A stretch of 5,116 nucleotides of DNA. It comes from Thermoguttaceae bacterium (GTDB lineage: Bacteria; Planctomycetota; Planctomycetia; Pirellulales; Thermoguttaceae). The position numbers and the translations under genes were made by a program. The DNA lies in the NCBI GenBank assembly GCA_017549085.1, contig JAFYVO010000167.1:1-5116 (forward strand), read 5' to 3'. Under the pieces are notes generated by a model, which had not been told where the DNA came from, made no database searches, and saw only the letters and a list, made by a program, of their open reading frames with translations. Shown here one piece after another: positions 1-5,116 of the stretch; the first letter of the stretch is position 1, and each line of letters opens with the position of its first letter.

Positions 1-830
1 ACGCAAAGGTCGTAAGCGAAGTTCGGGCCGCCGCTCGTGGTGCCGCGATATTTCGAGATCGCCGCGAGCCAACGATACGGCTTTTGCAGGAACGAAAGGG
101 GCGACATCATAATGTTCGGGCAACCGCAGTAAACCGGTTGCACGACGCCGCCGATAAGACCCATATCGTGATAGCTCGGGAGCCAGAAGACGCCTTTGCT
201 CGAGCGCGTGTGTTCGAAGCCGGTTTGAATCAACATCGAGTTGTGCAGCATATTCGCGTGCGACAACATAACGCCCTTCGGCGTCCCCGTCGACCCGGAC
301 GTGTATTGGAAGAACGCGAATTCGTCCGGAGCGATTTGCGGATCGACCCATTCGTCTTCGAGCCCGGCCGTCATTTCGTCGGTCGCGATCCAAGGAAGCT
401 GCTTCAAGTTCGGCGTTTCGTCGACGATCGTCGCGACGCGCTTAAGAACGTCGCCGGTCGTCATCGCGAGGCTAGCTTCGGCGCTGTCCGAAATCGCTTG
501 AATGCGAAGCATCGAACGGTTGCGACGCGGCGGATAGACCGGAACGGCGGTCGCGCCGGCGTAAAGGCACCCGTAAAACGCGATGATGAAATCAAGCCCC
601 GGCGGGTAAAGGAGCAACGCCCGCTTCCCGCGCATATTGTTGCGGCGCAACCAAGAGGCAAGCGCGCGGCAACGTCGGTCAAGCTCGCCGTAAGTGAGAC
701 GAATTTCCGAACTCACGCCGTCCGCCAGGTAGACGAACGCTAAGTCGTCCGGTTGAATCGACGCGCGATAGCGCACCAAATCGACCAAGTTGGACGGCCC
801 AAAAAACGACTGCGAATTATTGCCAAGCAC
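1..830 (-). CDS. Fatty-acyl-AMP ligase (FAAL, FadD32-like), N-terminal part, runs off the left edge
   Basis: ANL-superfamily adenylating enzyme expected to activate a free fatty acid with ATP to an acyl-adenylate and pass it to the phosphopantetheine arm of an acyl carrier protein, in the cytoplasm. The 276 visible residues cover roughly half of the usual 570-600. The N-terminus (LVDLVRYRASIQPDDLAF, 15-32) and LTYGELDRR (45-53) are typical of the family. The P-loop-like A3 motif YTSGSTGTPKGVM spans 176-188. WLPSYHDMGLIGG (216-228), MSPLSFLQKPYRW (242-254) and TTSGGPNFAYDLC (264-276) are hallmarks that favour FAAL over acyl-CoA synthetase. The FAAL-specific insertion and the catalytic C-terminal lysine lie outside the window. 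The start is a GTG at 828-830, preceded by GGAG with a 7-nt spacer; an in-frame stop lies near 901. It sits downstream of leuA but behind that gene's hairpin. Family assignment is confident; the acyl substrate and partner ACP are unknown, the nearby ACP being a candidate. Confidence 0.93.
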   Translation of the reverse strand, partial: MLGNNSQSFFGPSNLVDLVRYRASIQPDDLAFVYLADGVSSEIRLTYGELDRRCRALASWLRRNNMRGKRALLLYPPGLDFIIAFYGCLYAGATAVPVYPPRRNRSMLRIQAISDSAEASLAMTTGDVLKRVATIVDETPNLKQLPWIATDEMTAGLEDEWVDPQIAPDEFAFFQYTSGSTGTPKGVMLSHANMLHNSMLIQTGFEHTRSSKGVFWLPSYHDMGLIGGVVQPVYCGCPNIMMSPLSFLQKPYRWLAAISKYRGTTSGGPNFAYDLC

Positions 831-1067
831 GGAAAATCTCCAACGCCAAATACTTTTAGTTCCGATAATCGTCCAGCGTTCCAAATTTCGCGCGACGATT
901 CATTTTTAACGCGCTTCTTAAAAGCCGAGGCGCGACGCGTTCTTTTAATCGACCGTTTGCGGTCGCCGACGCCGTAAAAATGTCAAAAACTTCAAAAAAA
1001 CCGATAAAAAACGAGCGTAAAATTTAAAATTATCGGCGTCTTCGCACCTTTTCCCCTAAAATGAACG
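831..1067 (-). promoter_or_regulatory. Intergenic region upstream of the FAAL gene
   Basis: This 237-bp non-coding stretch lies between the leuA terminator and the FAAL start and presumably holds the FAAL promoter, but no convincing -35/-10 pair is visible. A perfect TTGACA (minus strand, 981-986) has only GC-rich sequence at the proper distance, and GATAAT (1030-1035 region) lacks a -35. Visible structure: a perfect 6-bp inverted repeat CGACCG/CGGTCG with a 4-nt loop at 950-965, and a second inverted repeat CCGATAA/TTATCGG at 1001-1007 and 1030-1036 around an A/T-rich core. The first overlaps a 16-bp sequence repeated upstream of the ACP gene. No small gene with a ribosome binding site was seen. 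Confidence 0.45.
957..972 (-). repeat. 16-bp repeat, copy 1 (upstream of FAAL)
   Basis: The plus-strand sequence ttgcggtcgccgacgc occurs here and again at 3560-3575. Both copies lie in spacers ahead of minus-strand genes and in the same orientation relative to them (127 nt and 59 nt from the start codons). This copy overlaps the inverted repeat at 950-965. A shared operator or mRNA element is possible, but chance similarity in this CG-rich DNA cannot be excluded. Confidence 0.55.
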
Positions 1068-1103
1068 GGGACGCGACGGCGCAATAACTCGCCGCCGCGT
1101 CCC
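1068..1103 (-). terminator. Probable intrinsic terminator of leuA
   Basis: Two 14-nt arms (1068-1081 and 1090-1103) form a hairpin with an 8-nt loop. Read on the minus strand, all 14 positions pair, one of them as a G-U pair; on the plus strand that position is an A-C mismatch, so the structure fits minus-strand RNA better. It starts 29 nt after the leuA stop codon. The tract after it (CGTTCATTTTA) is only moderately U-rich, so termination may be incomplete and some readthrough into FAAL is conceivable. Confidence 0.7.
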
Positions 1104-1132
1104 GCGCTTCTTTTTAGGTCGTCGCCAACGCG

Positions 1133-2707
1133 TTAGTTTTCGCCGCCTCGCGACGCTTGAACGCGGTTGACGGCGCTTACCAGCGCGCGCAACGTCGCTT
1201 CAAAAACGTCGGTGGAGGTCGCTTGCCCGCGAACCGTCGTCTTCGAAGCGTCGTCGTTCAAGAAGACGACGACCTCGCCCTGCGCGTCGGAGCCGCCGGA
1301 AACCGCTTCGATTTTGAAATCGCTCAACGCGAGCGGGAGCCCGACGATTTCGCGCACCGCGGCGAACATCGCGTCGACCGGGCCGTTTTCTTGCGTCGCG
1401 GTCGCCTTTTTCTCGACGCCGCCTTGCGACAAAACGATCTCAAACGTCGACTCGCGTCCGGAGCCGCAACCGAGCGAATACGAAACGACTTCCCAATCGG
1501 CCGTCGCGTCGCTCGACGCGTTCGGAGAAAGTTGACGGTCGACGATCGCGATAATGTCGGCGTCGAACACGTCTTTCTTCAGGTCGGCCAAGCGCTTGAA
1601 CGCTTCGAACGCGCCGTCGAGTTGTTCGCGTTCCAGTTCGTACCCGAGCGATTTAATCCGAGCGGCCAACGCGGCGCGACCGCTGTGCTTCCCGAGGACG
1701 AGGTCGTTTTTCGCGAACCCGACGCTCTCCGCGCTCATAATCTCGTAAGTCGTGCGTTCTTTGAGGACGCCGTCTTGGTGGACGCCGGACTCGTGCGCGA
1801 ACGCGTTTTGACCGACGATCGCCTTGTTGCGCGGCACCTTCAAGCCGGTAACCTTCGAGACCAAGCGGCTCGTCGGCGCCAAACGTTGCGAAACGACGCG
1901 CGTGTCCGCTTTGAAAACGTCGCGACGCGTCCGCAACGCCATCACAATCTCCTCCAAAGCGCAGTTTCCGGCGCGCTCGCCAAGGCCGTTGATCGCGCAC
2001 TCGACCTGCCCGGCGCCCGCCGCGACCGCCGACAGCGAGTTCGCGACCGCCATCCCGAGGTCGTTGTGGCAGTGAACGCTAATCACCGCTTTATCGATAT
2101 TCGGAACGCGATTCAACAGCGTTTTGATGCGCTCGGTCATCTCGACCGGAGTCGTGTAACCGACGGTGTCCGGAATGTTGACCGTCGTCGCGCCGGCGGC
2201 GATCGTCGCTTCAACGACACGGCAGAGGAAGTCGATTTCGGTGCGGCAGGCGTCTTCCGGCGAAAATTCGACGTTCGAGCAGTAGCTTTTCGCCCGTTTG
2301 ACGCCCTCGACGGCGCGCGCGACGATTTCGTCTTCGGTCATTCGGAGTTTGAACTCGCGGTGAATGGCGCTCGTCGCCAAAAAGACGTGAATCCGCGGGT
2401 CTTCCGCCTCGCGCAACGCTTCCCAAGCGCGGTCGATGTCGGCCGAAACGCAACGAGCGAGCCCGCAAACGGAGGAACCTTTAACGATTTTAGCGATTTC
2501 GCGCACCGCTTCGAAGTCGCCCGGCGACGCGATCGGGAAACCGGCCTCGATCACGTCGACGCCGAGTTCGACGAGCGCTTTCGCGACTTCGAGCTTTTCT
2601 TGCAGATTCATACTCGCGCCCGGCGATTGCTCGCCGTCGCGCAAGGTGGTGTCGAAAATAACGATGTTACGGCAAGATTCGGACGCGTTCGTCATAACGG
2701 AAGCCAT
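1133..2707 (-). CDS. leuA: 2-isopropylmalate synthase (long LeuA form)
   Basis: Catalyses the first committed step of leucine synthesis, condensing acetyl-CoA with 2-oxoisovalerate to 2-isopropylmalate; cytoplasmic, divalent-metal dependent. At 524 residues it is a full-length bacterial LeuA. The catalytic TIM barrel (about 13-290) opens with FDTTLRDGEQSPGAS (18-32), carrying the conserved R23 and metal-ligand D24. HCHNDLGMAVANS (212-224) supplies metal ligands H212 and H214, and GLGERAGNCALEE (241-253) includes N248. The linker motif NAFAHESGVHQDG spans 301-313. Residues about 395-515 form the C-terminal LeuA regulatory domain, which usually binds leucine for feedback inhibition, with NGPVDA at 441-446. 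The ATG at 2705-2707 is preceded by AGAGG with a 7-nt spacer, better than the internal ATG at codon 5. It appears monocistronic: own promoter (3085-3112), long leader and downstream hairpin. Citramalate synthase is a less likely alternative; substrate choice cannot be proven by eye. Confidence 0.96.
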   Translation of the reverse strand: MASVMTNASESCRNIVIFDTTLRDGEQSPGASMNLQEKLEVAKALVELGVDVIEAGFPIASPGDFEAVREIAKIVKGSSVCGLARCVSADIDRAWEALREAEDPRIHVFLATSAIHREFKLRMTEDEIVARAVEGVKRAKSYCSNVEFSPEDACRTEIDFLCRVVEATIAAGATTVNIPDTVGYTTPVEMTERIKTLLNRVPNIDKAVISVHCHNDLGMAVANSLSAVAAGAGQVECAINGLGERAGNCALEEIVMALRTRRDVFKADTRVVSQRLAPTSRLVSKVTGLKVPRNKAIVGQNAFAHESGVHQDGVLKERTTYEIMSAESVGFAKNDLVLGKHSGRAALAARIKSLGYELEREQLDGAFEAFKRLADLKKDVFDADIIAIVDRQLSPNASSDATADWEVVSYSLGCGSGRESTFEIVLSQGGVEKKATATQENGPVDAMFAAVREIVGLPLALSDFKIEAVSGGSDAQGEVVVFLNDDASKTTVRGQATSTDVFEATLRALVSAVNRVQASRGGEN

Positions 2708-3078
2708 TGTGAAACCTCTTTTTTGTCGCTTTCTTTCGCGCTAAAAACGTCGACGACGACAACGCCGCGACGTTTGTATTTGTTCGACGACTTTTCGTTC
2801 AACGATTACGCTCGCCGTCAAACATTATTGTTTTTGCGAAACCTAAACCCAATTTCGCAACGCAAACTATCGCCGCCCTCTAGGCGGCGTCGTAAGGTTC
2901 AGCCAAGCGCGCGAACCAAAGAGGAAGTCGCGAGGCCGTTTTTTGTCGCGCAAAGTTCGAGTAGGCAAAAAACCGCTCCCAGCGCCGAGTTTCGTCGGCG
3001 TTCGTATCAATTCGTCGAGCGTTCCCGCGACGCGCCCAAAATTCGCGCGCCCGCCTATCGGGAACCGCTCCTAAAATT
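2708..3078 (-). promoter_or_regulatory. Long, hairpin-rich leuA 5' leader, candidate attenuator
   Basis: If transcription starts about 7 nt after the -10 box, leuA has a leader of about 370 nt. It holds five inverted repeats in RNA order. (1) Segment A, GAGCGGTTCCC (3070-3060), pairs with segment B, GGGAACGCTC (3026-3017), as 10 bp with one bulged G. (2) A perfect 6-bp hairpin CGCCGA/TCGGCG lies at 3000-2983. (3) A 7-bp hairpin CGCCGCC/GGCGGCG lies at 2889-2871. (4) A perfect 8-bp hairpin TTGCGAAA/TTTCGCAA with an 11-nt loop lies at 2860-2834. (5) A perfect 8-bp hairpin lies at 2775-2745. Segment B can instead pair with segment C (GAGCGGTTTTTT, 2978-2967), which ends in six U. No T-box core and no leucine-rich leader peptide with a ribosome binding site was found. 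No protein-coding gene is supported here. The regulatory role is inference. Confidence 0.45.
2745..2775 (-). terminator. Terminator-like hairpin in the leader just ahead of leuA
   Basis: On the minus strand AAACGTCG (2775-2768) and CGACGTTT (2752-2745) pair perfectly over 8 bp with a 15-nt loop. The run of five U at 2748-2744 begins inside the 3' arm. The structure ends about 37 nt upstream of the leuA ATG and about 25 nt upstream of its ribosome binding site, where an attenuator terminator would be expected. The stem is short and the U-tract is only partly outside it, so it may be weak or not function. Confidence 0.35.
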
Positions 3079-3084
3079 TCACCA

Positions 3085-3112
3085 ATTATAGCGCTTTTTT
3101 TCGTCGCGGCAA
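3085..3112 (-). promoter_or_regulatory. Probable sigma70-type promoter of leuA
   Basis: On the minus strand a perfect -10 box TATAAT (3090-3085) follows TTGCCG (3112-3107), which matches four of six consensus -35 bases, with a 16-bp spacer. Transcription would start near 3078. An inverted repeat GCGCTT/AAGCGC (3091-3096 and 3111-3116, 14 bp between arms) covers the spacer edge and overlaps the -35, so it could be a binding site for a dimeric regulator. It lies just after the acpP terminator, consistent with a new transcription unit. Confidence 0.65.
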
Positions 3113-3143
3113 GCGCCCCGAAGGTTTCGCCTCCCTAGAAACG

Positions 3144-3162
3144 CGAGTCAAACCGCGACTCG
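3144..3162. repeat. Small inverted repeat between the acpP terminator and the leuA promoter
   Basis: CGAGTC (3144-3149) and GACTCG (3157-3162) form a perfect 6-bp inverted repeat with a 7-nt loop. No U-tract follows it on the minus strand, so it does not look like a terminator. It sits about 32 bp upstream of the leuA -35 box and could be an operator or merely incidental. The rest of 3113-3200 shows nothing recognisable. Confidence 0.35.
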
Positions 3163-3200
3163 TTCCGCGCTTTGCGTTTTCGCCGTTTGTTTCGAGTCGA

Positions 3201-3228
3201 CAAAAAAACCGCGAACGCGTCGCGGTTT
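3201..3228 (-). terminator. Intrinsic terminator after the acyl carrier protein gene
   Basis: On the minus strand AAACCGCGA (3228-3220) and TCGCGGTTT (3214-3206) form a perfect 9-bp hairpin with a 5-nt loop (CGCGT). The run of seven U begins in the 3' arm and continues to 3202. It starts about 22 nt after the ACP stop codon. This is the clearest rho-independent terminator in the window and ends the ketosynthase-ACP unit before leuA. Confidence 0.85.
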
Positions 3229-3249
3229 GAAAAATCGAGCGCGCTTCGA

Positions 3250-3501
3250 CTAGCGGTCTTGGAGAAGCGGTTCGAGGTATTCAAGCGTCGAGTTCATCGA
3301 GTCGAGACGCGGGTAATCCGATTCCGGAATTTGCAGTTTGAACTTGCGACGCAGTTCGAGAACGACGTCGAGCATGTCCATGCTGTCCATCCCGAGTTGG
3401 TCGCGGAACGAAACTTCGTCTTTGAGCGAGTCGAAATCTTCGTCCGGCGCGATGTCCGAAAGAATGCCGATGATCGTTTCTCTAATTTCAGCCGTCGTCA
3501 T
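3250..3501 (-). CDS. Stand-alone acyl carrier protein
   Basis: An 83-residue acyl carrier protein that, once modified with 4'-phosphopantetheine, holds acyl intermediates as thioesters for fatty acid or polyketide-type enzymes in the cytoplasm. The modification motif DQLGMDSMDMLDVV (34-47) puts the attachment serine at S40, a DSMD variant of the usual DSL/DSMD signature. The acidic helix-rich composition and the tail IPESDYPRLDSMNSTLEYL (58-76) are typical of discrete ACPs. The ATG start is preceded by AAGGAG (3509-3514) with a 7-nt spacer. It follows the ketosynthase by 197 bp and is closed by a strong terminator. Whether it is the housekeeping AcpP or a dedicated carrier is undecided; a lone FabF-like enzyme beside it and a FAAL nearby favour a dedicated role (inference), so no gene symbol is given. 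Confidence 0.93.
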   Translation of the reverse strand: MTTAEIRETIIGILSDIAPDEDFDSLKDEVSFRDQLGMDSMDMLDVVLELRRKFKLQIPESDYPRLDSMNSTLEYLEPLLQDR

Positions 3502-3559
3502 AATGAGACTCCTTCATACCGACCGCGCTCGAAAGCGGAGCCGTTTTTTATCGTAATCG

Positions 3560-3575
3560 TTGCGGTCGCCGACGC
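3560..3575 (-). repeat. 16-bp repeat, copy 2 (upstream of the ACP gene)
   Basis: Exact second copy of ttgcggtcgccgacgc (first at 957-972), 59 nt upstream of the ACP start codon. On the minus strand its CGACCGC (3568-3562) can pair with GCGGTCG (3526-3520) closer to the gene, forming a 7-bp stem around 35 nt. The same CGACCG/CGGTCG half-sites form the 950-965 hairpin ahead of FAAL. The surrounding 3502-3698 spacer has no convincing promoter and no terminator, so the ACP gene is probably co-transcribed with the ketosynthase. Confidence 0.5.
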
Positions 3576-3698
3576 GAGTTCGCAAACCCGACGCCGCCGT
3601 CCTTTCCATTTTGCTTATTCTCTCTAAACCGCCGTCCGACGTTTGCGCCAACCGCCCGTTCCCGAGCGGACGAAACGCCGCGACTTGCGCCTTCGCCG

Positions 3699-4937
3699 TT
3701 ATTCGTCGTATTTCCCGACGATCACGACCGCGTTAATCCCGACCATCCCGAACGAGTTGTTCAAGATATAACGGACGGAACCGATTTCCTTCGGCTCGTT
3801 CAAAACGAGGTTCGCGATTTCGCATTCCGGGTCGAGGTTGTCGACGTTGATCGTCGGGTGAACGACGCCGTCGTCGAACGAGGGGAGGTTCCCGGCCAAC
3901 TCGAGAACGCCCGCGGCGCCCATCGCGTGTCCGATGAAACTCTTCGTATTATTAATATACGTCTTTTTCGACGCGCCGAAGACCTTGCGCAACGCTTCGA
4001 CTTCGATAATGTCGCCGGCGTGCGTCGCGGTGGCGTGCGTGTTGACGATATCGATTTCTTCCGGCGCGAGTTCGGCCCGACGCAGCGCTTTTTCGACGCA
4101 TTGCGCTTGACGCTCGGCGTTCGGGAGAACGAAGTCGGTCGAGTCGCTGTTCATCGCGTACCCGACGATTTCGCCGTAAATTTTCGCGCCCCGTTTTTTC
4201 GCGTCCGAGAGGCGTTCGAGGACGTAAACGCAACCGCCTTCCGCGACGACGATCCCGTTGCGGTCGACGTCGAACGGACGCGACGCTTTCGTCGGGTCGT
4301 CGTGTTTGGCCAACGCGTTTTGGGCGTTGAACGCCGCGAAAATCCCGAACGTGTGAATACTTTCCGAAACGCCTCCGGCCAGCGCGACGTCGACTTCGCC
4401 GAGTCGAAGCTGTTGAACGCCTTGAATAATCCCGGCGTTCCCCGCGGCGCAAGCGGCCCCGAGCGTGTAGTGCGGCCCGGTGATACCGTAACGCAGCGTC
4501 ACCTCGCCCGCCGGGTTGTTCGCGACCGTGCGCGGGTTGTGGTGGTGCGACCAATACGCGCAATCGTAGTCGTATTGCTTAATTTGGTAAATCTCGTTTT
4601 CCGTCTCGACGTTGCCGTGTTCGGTGACGCCGATATAAACGCCGACCGCGTCTTTGCGGACGTTTTCCCAATCGAGCCCGGAGTCGGCGATCGCTTCCCC
4701 GACGCAGTAAATCGAGAGACTCCCGGCGCGGGTGCCGCGGCGCAGTTCGCGACGCGATTGCCATTTCAGCACGTCGCAATTGCAGACGCCGGCGAGGGTC
4801 GGGCCGAAATAGCGAATATCGTAAGGAACGACGCCGCTAACGCCGTTCAAAATCGCGCGGCGGTACTCGGTCAAATTCGAACCGTTCGGCGCCGCCAACC
4901 CGACGCCGGTGATCACAATGCGTTCCTCTTCGCGCAT
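3699..4937 (-). CDS. Beta-ketoacyl-ACP synthase, FabF-like
   Basis: Condensing enzyme of the KAS I/II type, expected to take an acyl group on its active-site cysteine and extend it by decarboxylative Claisen condensation with malonyl-ACP. The 412 residues match the usual FabF length. It begins with the thiolase-fold motif RIVITGVGLAAPNG (6-19). The full Cys-His-His set is present: C163 in GAACAAGNAG, H301 in NTHATATHAGD, and H337 in KSFIGHAMGAAG with K332. The C-terminal glycine-rich loop NSFGMVGINA spans 394-403. An intact cysteine argues against a chain-length-factor role. The active-site setting is divergent from E. coli FabF (GAACAAG; THAGD where TPxGD is usual), suggesting a specialised enzyme. 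The ATG at 4935-4937 has AGGGA 8 nt upstream; a TTG at 4943 is possible but too close to that site. The ACP gene follows. Substrate and product are not readable. Confidence 0.93.
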   Translation of the reverse strand: MREEERIVITGVGLAAPNGSNLTEYRRAILNGVSGVVPYDIRYFGPTLAGVCNCDVLKWQSRRELRRGTRAGSLSIYCVGEAIADSGLDWENVRKDAVGVYIGVTEHGNVETENEIYQIKQYDYDCAYWSHHHNPRTVANNPAGEVTLRYGITGPHYTLGAACAAGNAGIIQGVQQLRLGEVDVALAGGVSESIHTFGIFAAFNAQNALAKHDDPTKASRPFDVDRNGIVVAEGGCVYVLERLSDAKKRGAKIYGEIVGYAMNSDSTDFVLPNAERQAQCVEKALRRAELAPEEIDIVNTHATATHAGDIIEVEALRKVFGASKKTYINNTKSFIGHAMGAAGVLELAGNLPSFDDGVVHPTINVDNLDPECEIANLVLNEPKEIGSVRYILNNSFGMVGINAVVIVGKYDE

Positions 4938-4951
4938 TTCCAACTTCCCTC

Positions 4952-5030
4952 GTTTCGCTATTTTTCGCTTTTTATCCGTTTTATCCGTTCGACCGACGCT
5001 TGCCGTTCGCCCAGTTTCGCTATTTTCGCC
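4952..5030. repeat. Short direct repeats in the spacer upstream of the ketosynthase gene
   Basis: The 13-mer gtttcgctatttt occurs at 4952-4964 and 5014-5026, each followed by cgc after at most one extra T. Between them a 9-bp unit ttttatccg is tandemly duplicated at 4970-4978 and 4979-4987. The whole 4938-5059 spacer is purine-rich on the minus (mRNA) strand. No clear -35/-10 pair and no terminator was seen, so this may be an intra-operon spacer. The repeats could be regulator sites, a Rho-related tract or replication slippage. Confidence 0.5.
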
Positions 5031-5059
5031 TTATTAGCGCCGTTTCGACGTTTTTTGCG

Positions 5060-5116
5060 TCAGTTCTCGAACTTCAACGCGTCTTCCAGGGCGACCGTCT
5101 TTTCGTACAGCGCGCG
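5060..5116 (-). CDS. C-terminal end of an unidentified gene, cut by the right edge
   Basis: An open frame enters from the right edge and ends at a TGA (5060-5062), leaving 18 residues, RALYEKTVALEDALKFEN. The tail is charged and looks helical, and the codon use (GCG, ACG, GTC, CTG) matches the neighbouring genes. It is on the same strand as the ketosynthase gene, 122 bp upstream, with no terminator between, so it may share that operon and belong to the same lipid pathway. The fragment is too short to assign a family. Confidence 0.55.
   Translation of the reverse strand, partial: RALYEKTVALEDALKFEN

Noticed and set aside
84..743. 219-codon plus-strand open frame antisense to FAAL
   Set aside because: The minus-strand frame encodes clear FAAL motifs; this one is arginine-rich and shows no family features.
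981..986. Perfect TTGACA -35 box upstream of FAAL
   Set aside because: No acceptable -10 hexamer lies 15-19 bp downstream; the sequence there is GC-rich, so a promoter call is not supported.
2773..2802. Alternative leuA promoter TTGAAC, 18-bp spacer, TACAAA
   Set aside because: Each box matches only four of six consensus bases, and it is clearly weaker than the TATAAT promoter at 3085-3112. If it were real it would shorten the leader and weaken the attenuator idea.
2798..2827. Tiny open frame ATG...TGA (8 codons) in the leuA leader as a leader peptide
   Set aside because: It has no ribosome binding site and no leucine codons, so it does not fit a leucine attenuator peptide.
2842..2852. Telomere-like CCTAAACCC string in a hairpin loop
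   Set aside because: It is a single copy in a bacterial leader, so the resemblance is coincidental.
1157..3091. 644-codon open frame on the plus strand across leuA and its leader
   Set aside because: It is antisense to a certain leuA gene, has a low-complexity R/A/D/V/F-rich translation with no recognisable domain, and reflects the codon bias of leuA. Its run beyond the leuA start is striking but has no supporting ribosome binding site or motif.
3172..3627. 151-codon plus-strand open frame across the ACP gene
   Set aside because: It covers the ACP terminator, gene and spacer antisense, with an R/F/V-rich translation and no motif.
3952..4563. 203-codon minus-strand frame inside the ketosynthase gene
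   Set aside because: It is an out-of-frame shadow of the ketosynthase, extremely arginine-rich and without its own start signals.
4938..4943. TTG start two codons upstream for the ketosynthase
   Set aside because: The AGGGA site would be only 2-4 nt from the TTG, while it is 8 nt from the ATG at 4937.

Overview
The window is a bacterial chromosome segment in which every supportable gene lies on the minus strand. In transcription order (right to left) they are: the last 18 codons of an unidentified gene; a FabF-like beta-ketoacyl-ACP synthase; a stand-alone acyl carrier protein; 2-isopropylmalate synthase (leuA); and the first 276 codons of a fatty-acyl-AMP ligase (FAAL) that runs off the left edge. 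Composition is GC-rich, with a strong preference for TCG, GCG, ACG and CCG codons, which opens long meaningless frames on the plus strand. The gene set and style would fit a planctomycete or a similar GC-rich Gram-negative lineage. That is only an impression; no taxonomic marker is present.

Layout: positions 5060-5116 hold the partial upstream gene. A 122-bp spacer rich in short A/T repeats precedes the ketosynthase (3699-4937, start moved to an ATG with a better-placed ribosome binding site). A 197-bp spacer leads to the ACP gene (3250-3501), which is closed by a clear intrinsic terminator (about 3201-3228). The next transcription unit starts at a good sigma70-type promoter (3085-3112). It reads through an unusually long leader of about 370 nt, with several hairpins, into leuA (1133-2707), which ends at a 14-bp hairpin (1068-1103). 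After a 237-bp spacer the FAAL gene begins at a GTG (830).

How the genes may work together: FAALs activate free fatty acids as acyl-adenylates and pass them to a carrier protein, and ketosynthases extend ACP-bound acyl chains. FAAL, ACP and ketosynthase together suggest a specialised lipid or lipid-polyketide pathway (inference). leuA is an amino-acid biosynthesis gene sitting between the two halves with its own promoter and terminator. A 16-bp sequence is repeated exactly in front of the ACP gene and in front of the FAAL gene, a possible sign of shared control. The most interesting unexplained material is the leuA leader, which shows mutually exclusive pairings and two terminator-like hairpins, as expected of an attenuator, but has no visible leucine-rich leader peptide. 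I found no CRISPR array, insertion sequence, tRNA or rRNA.
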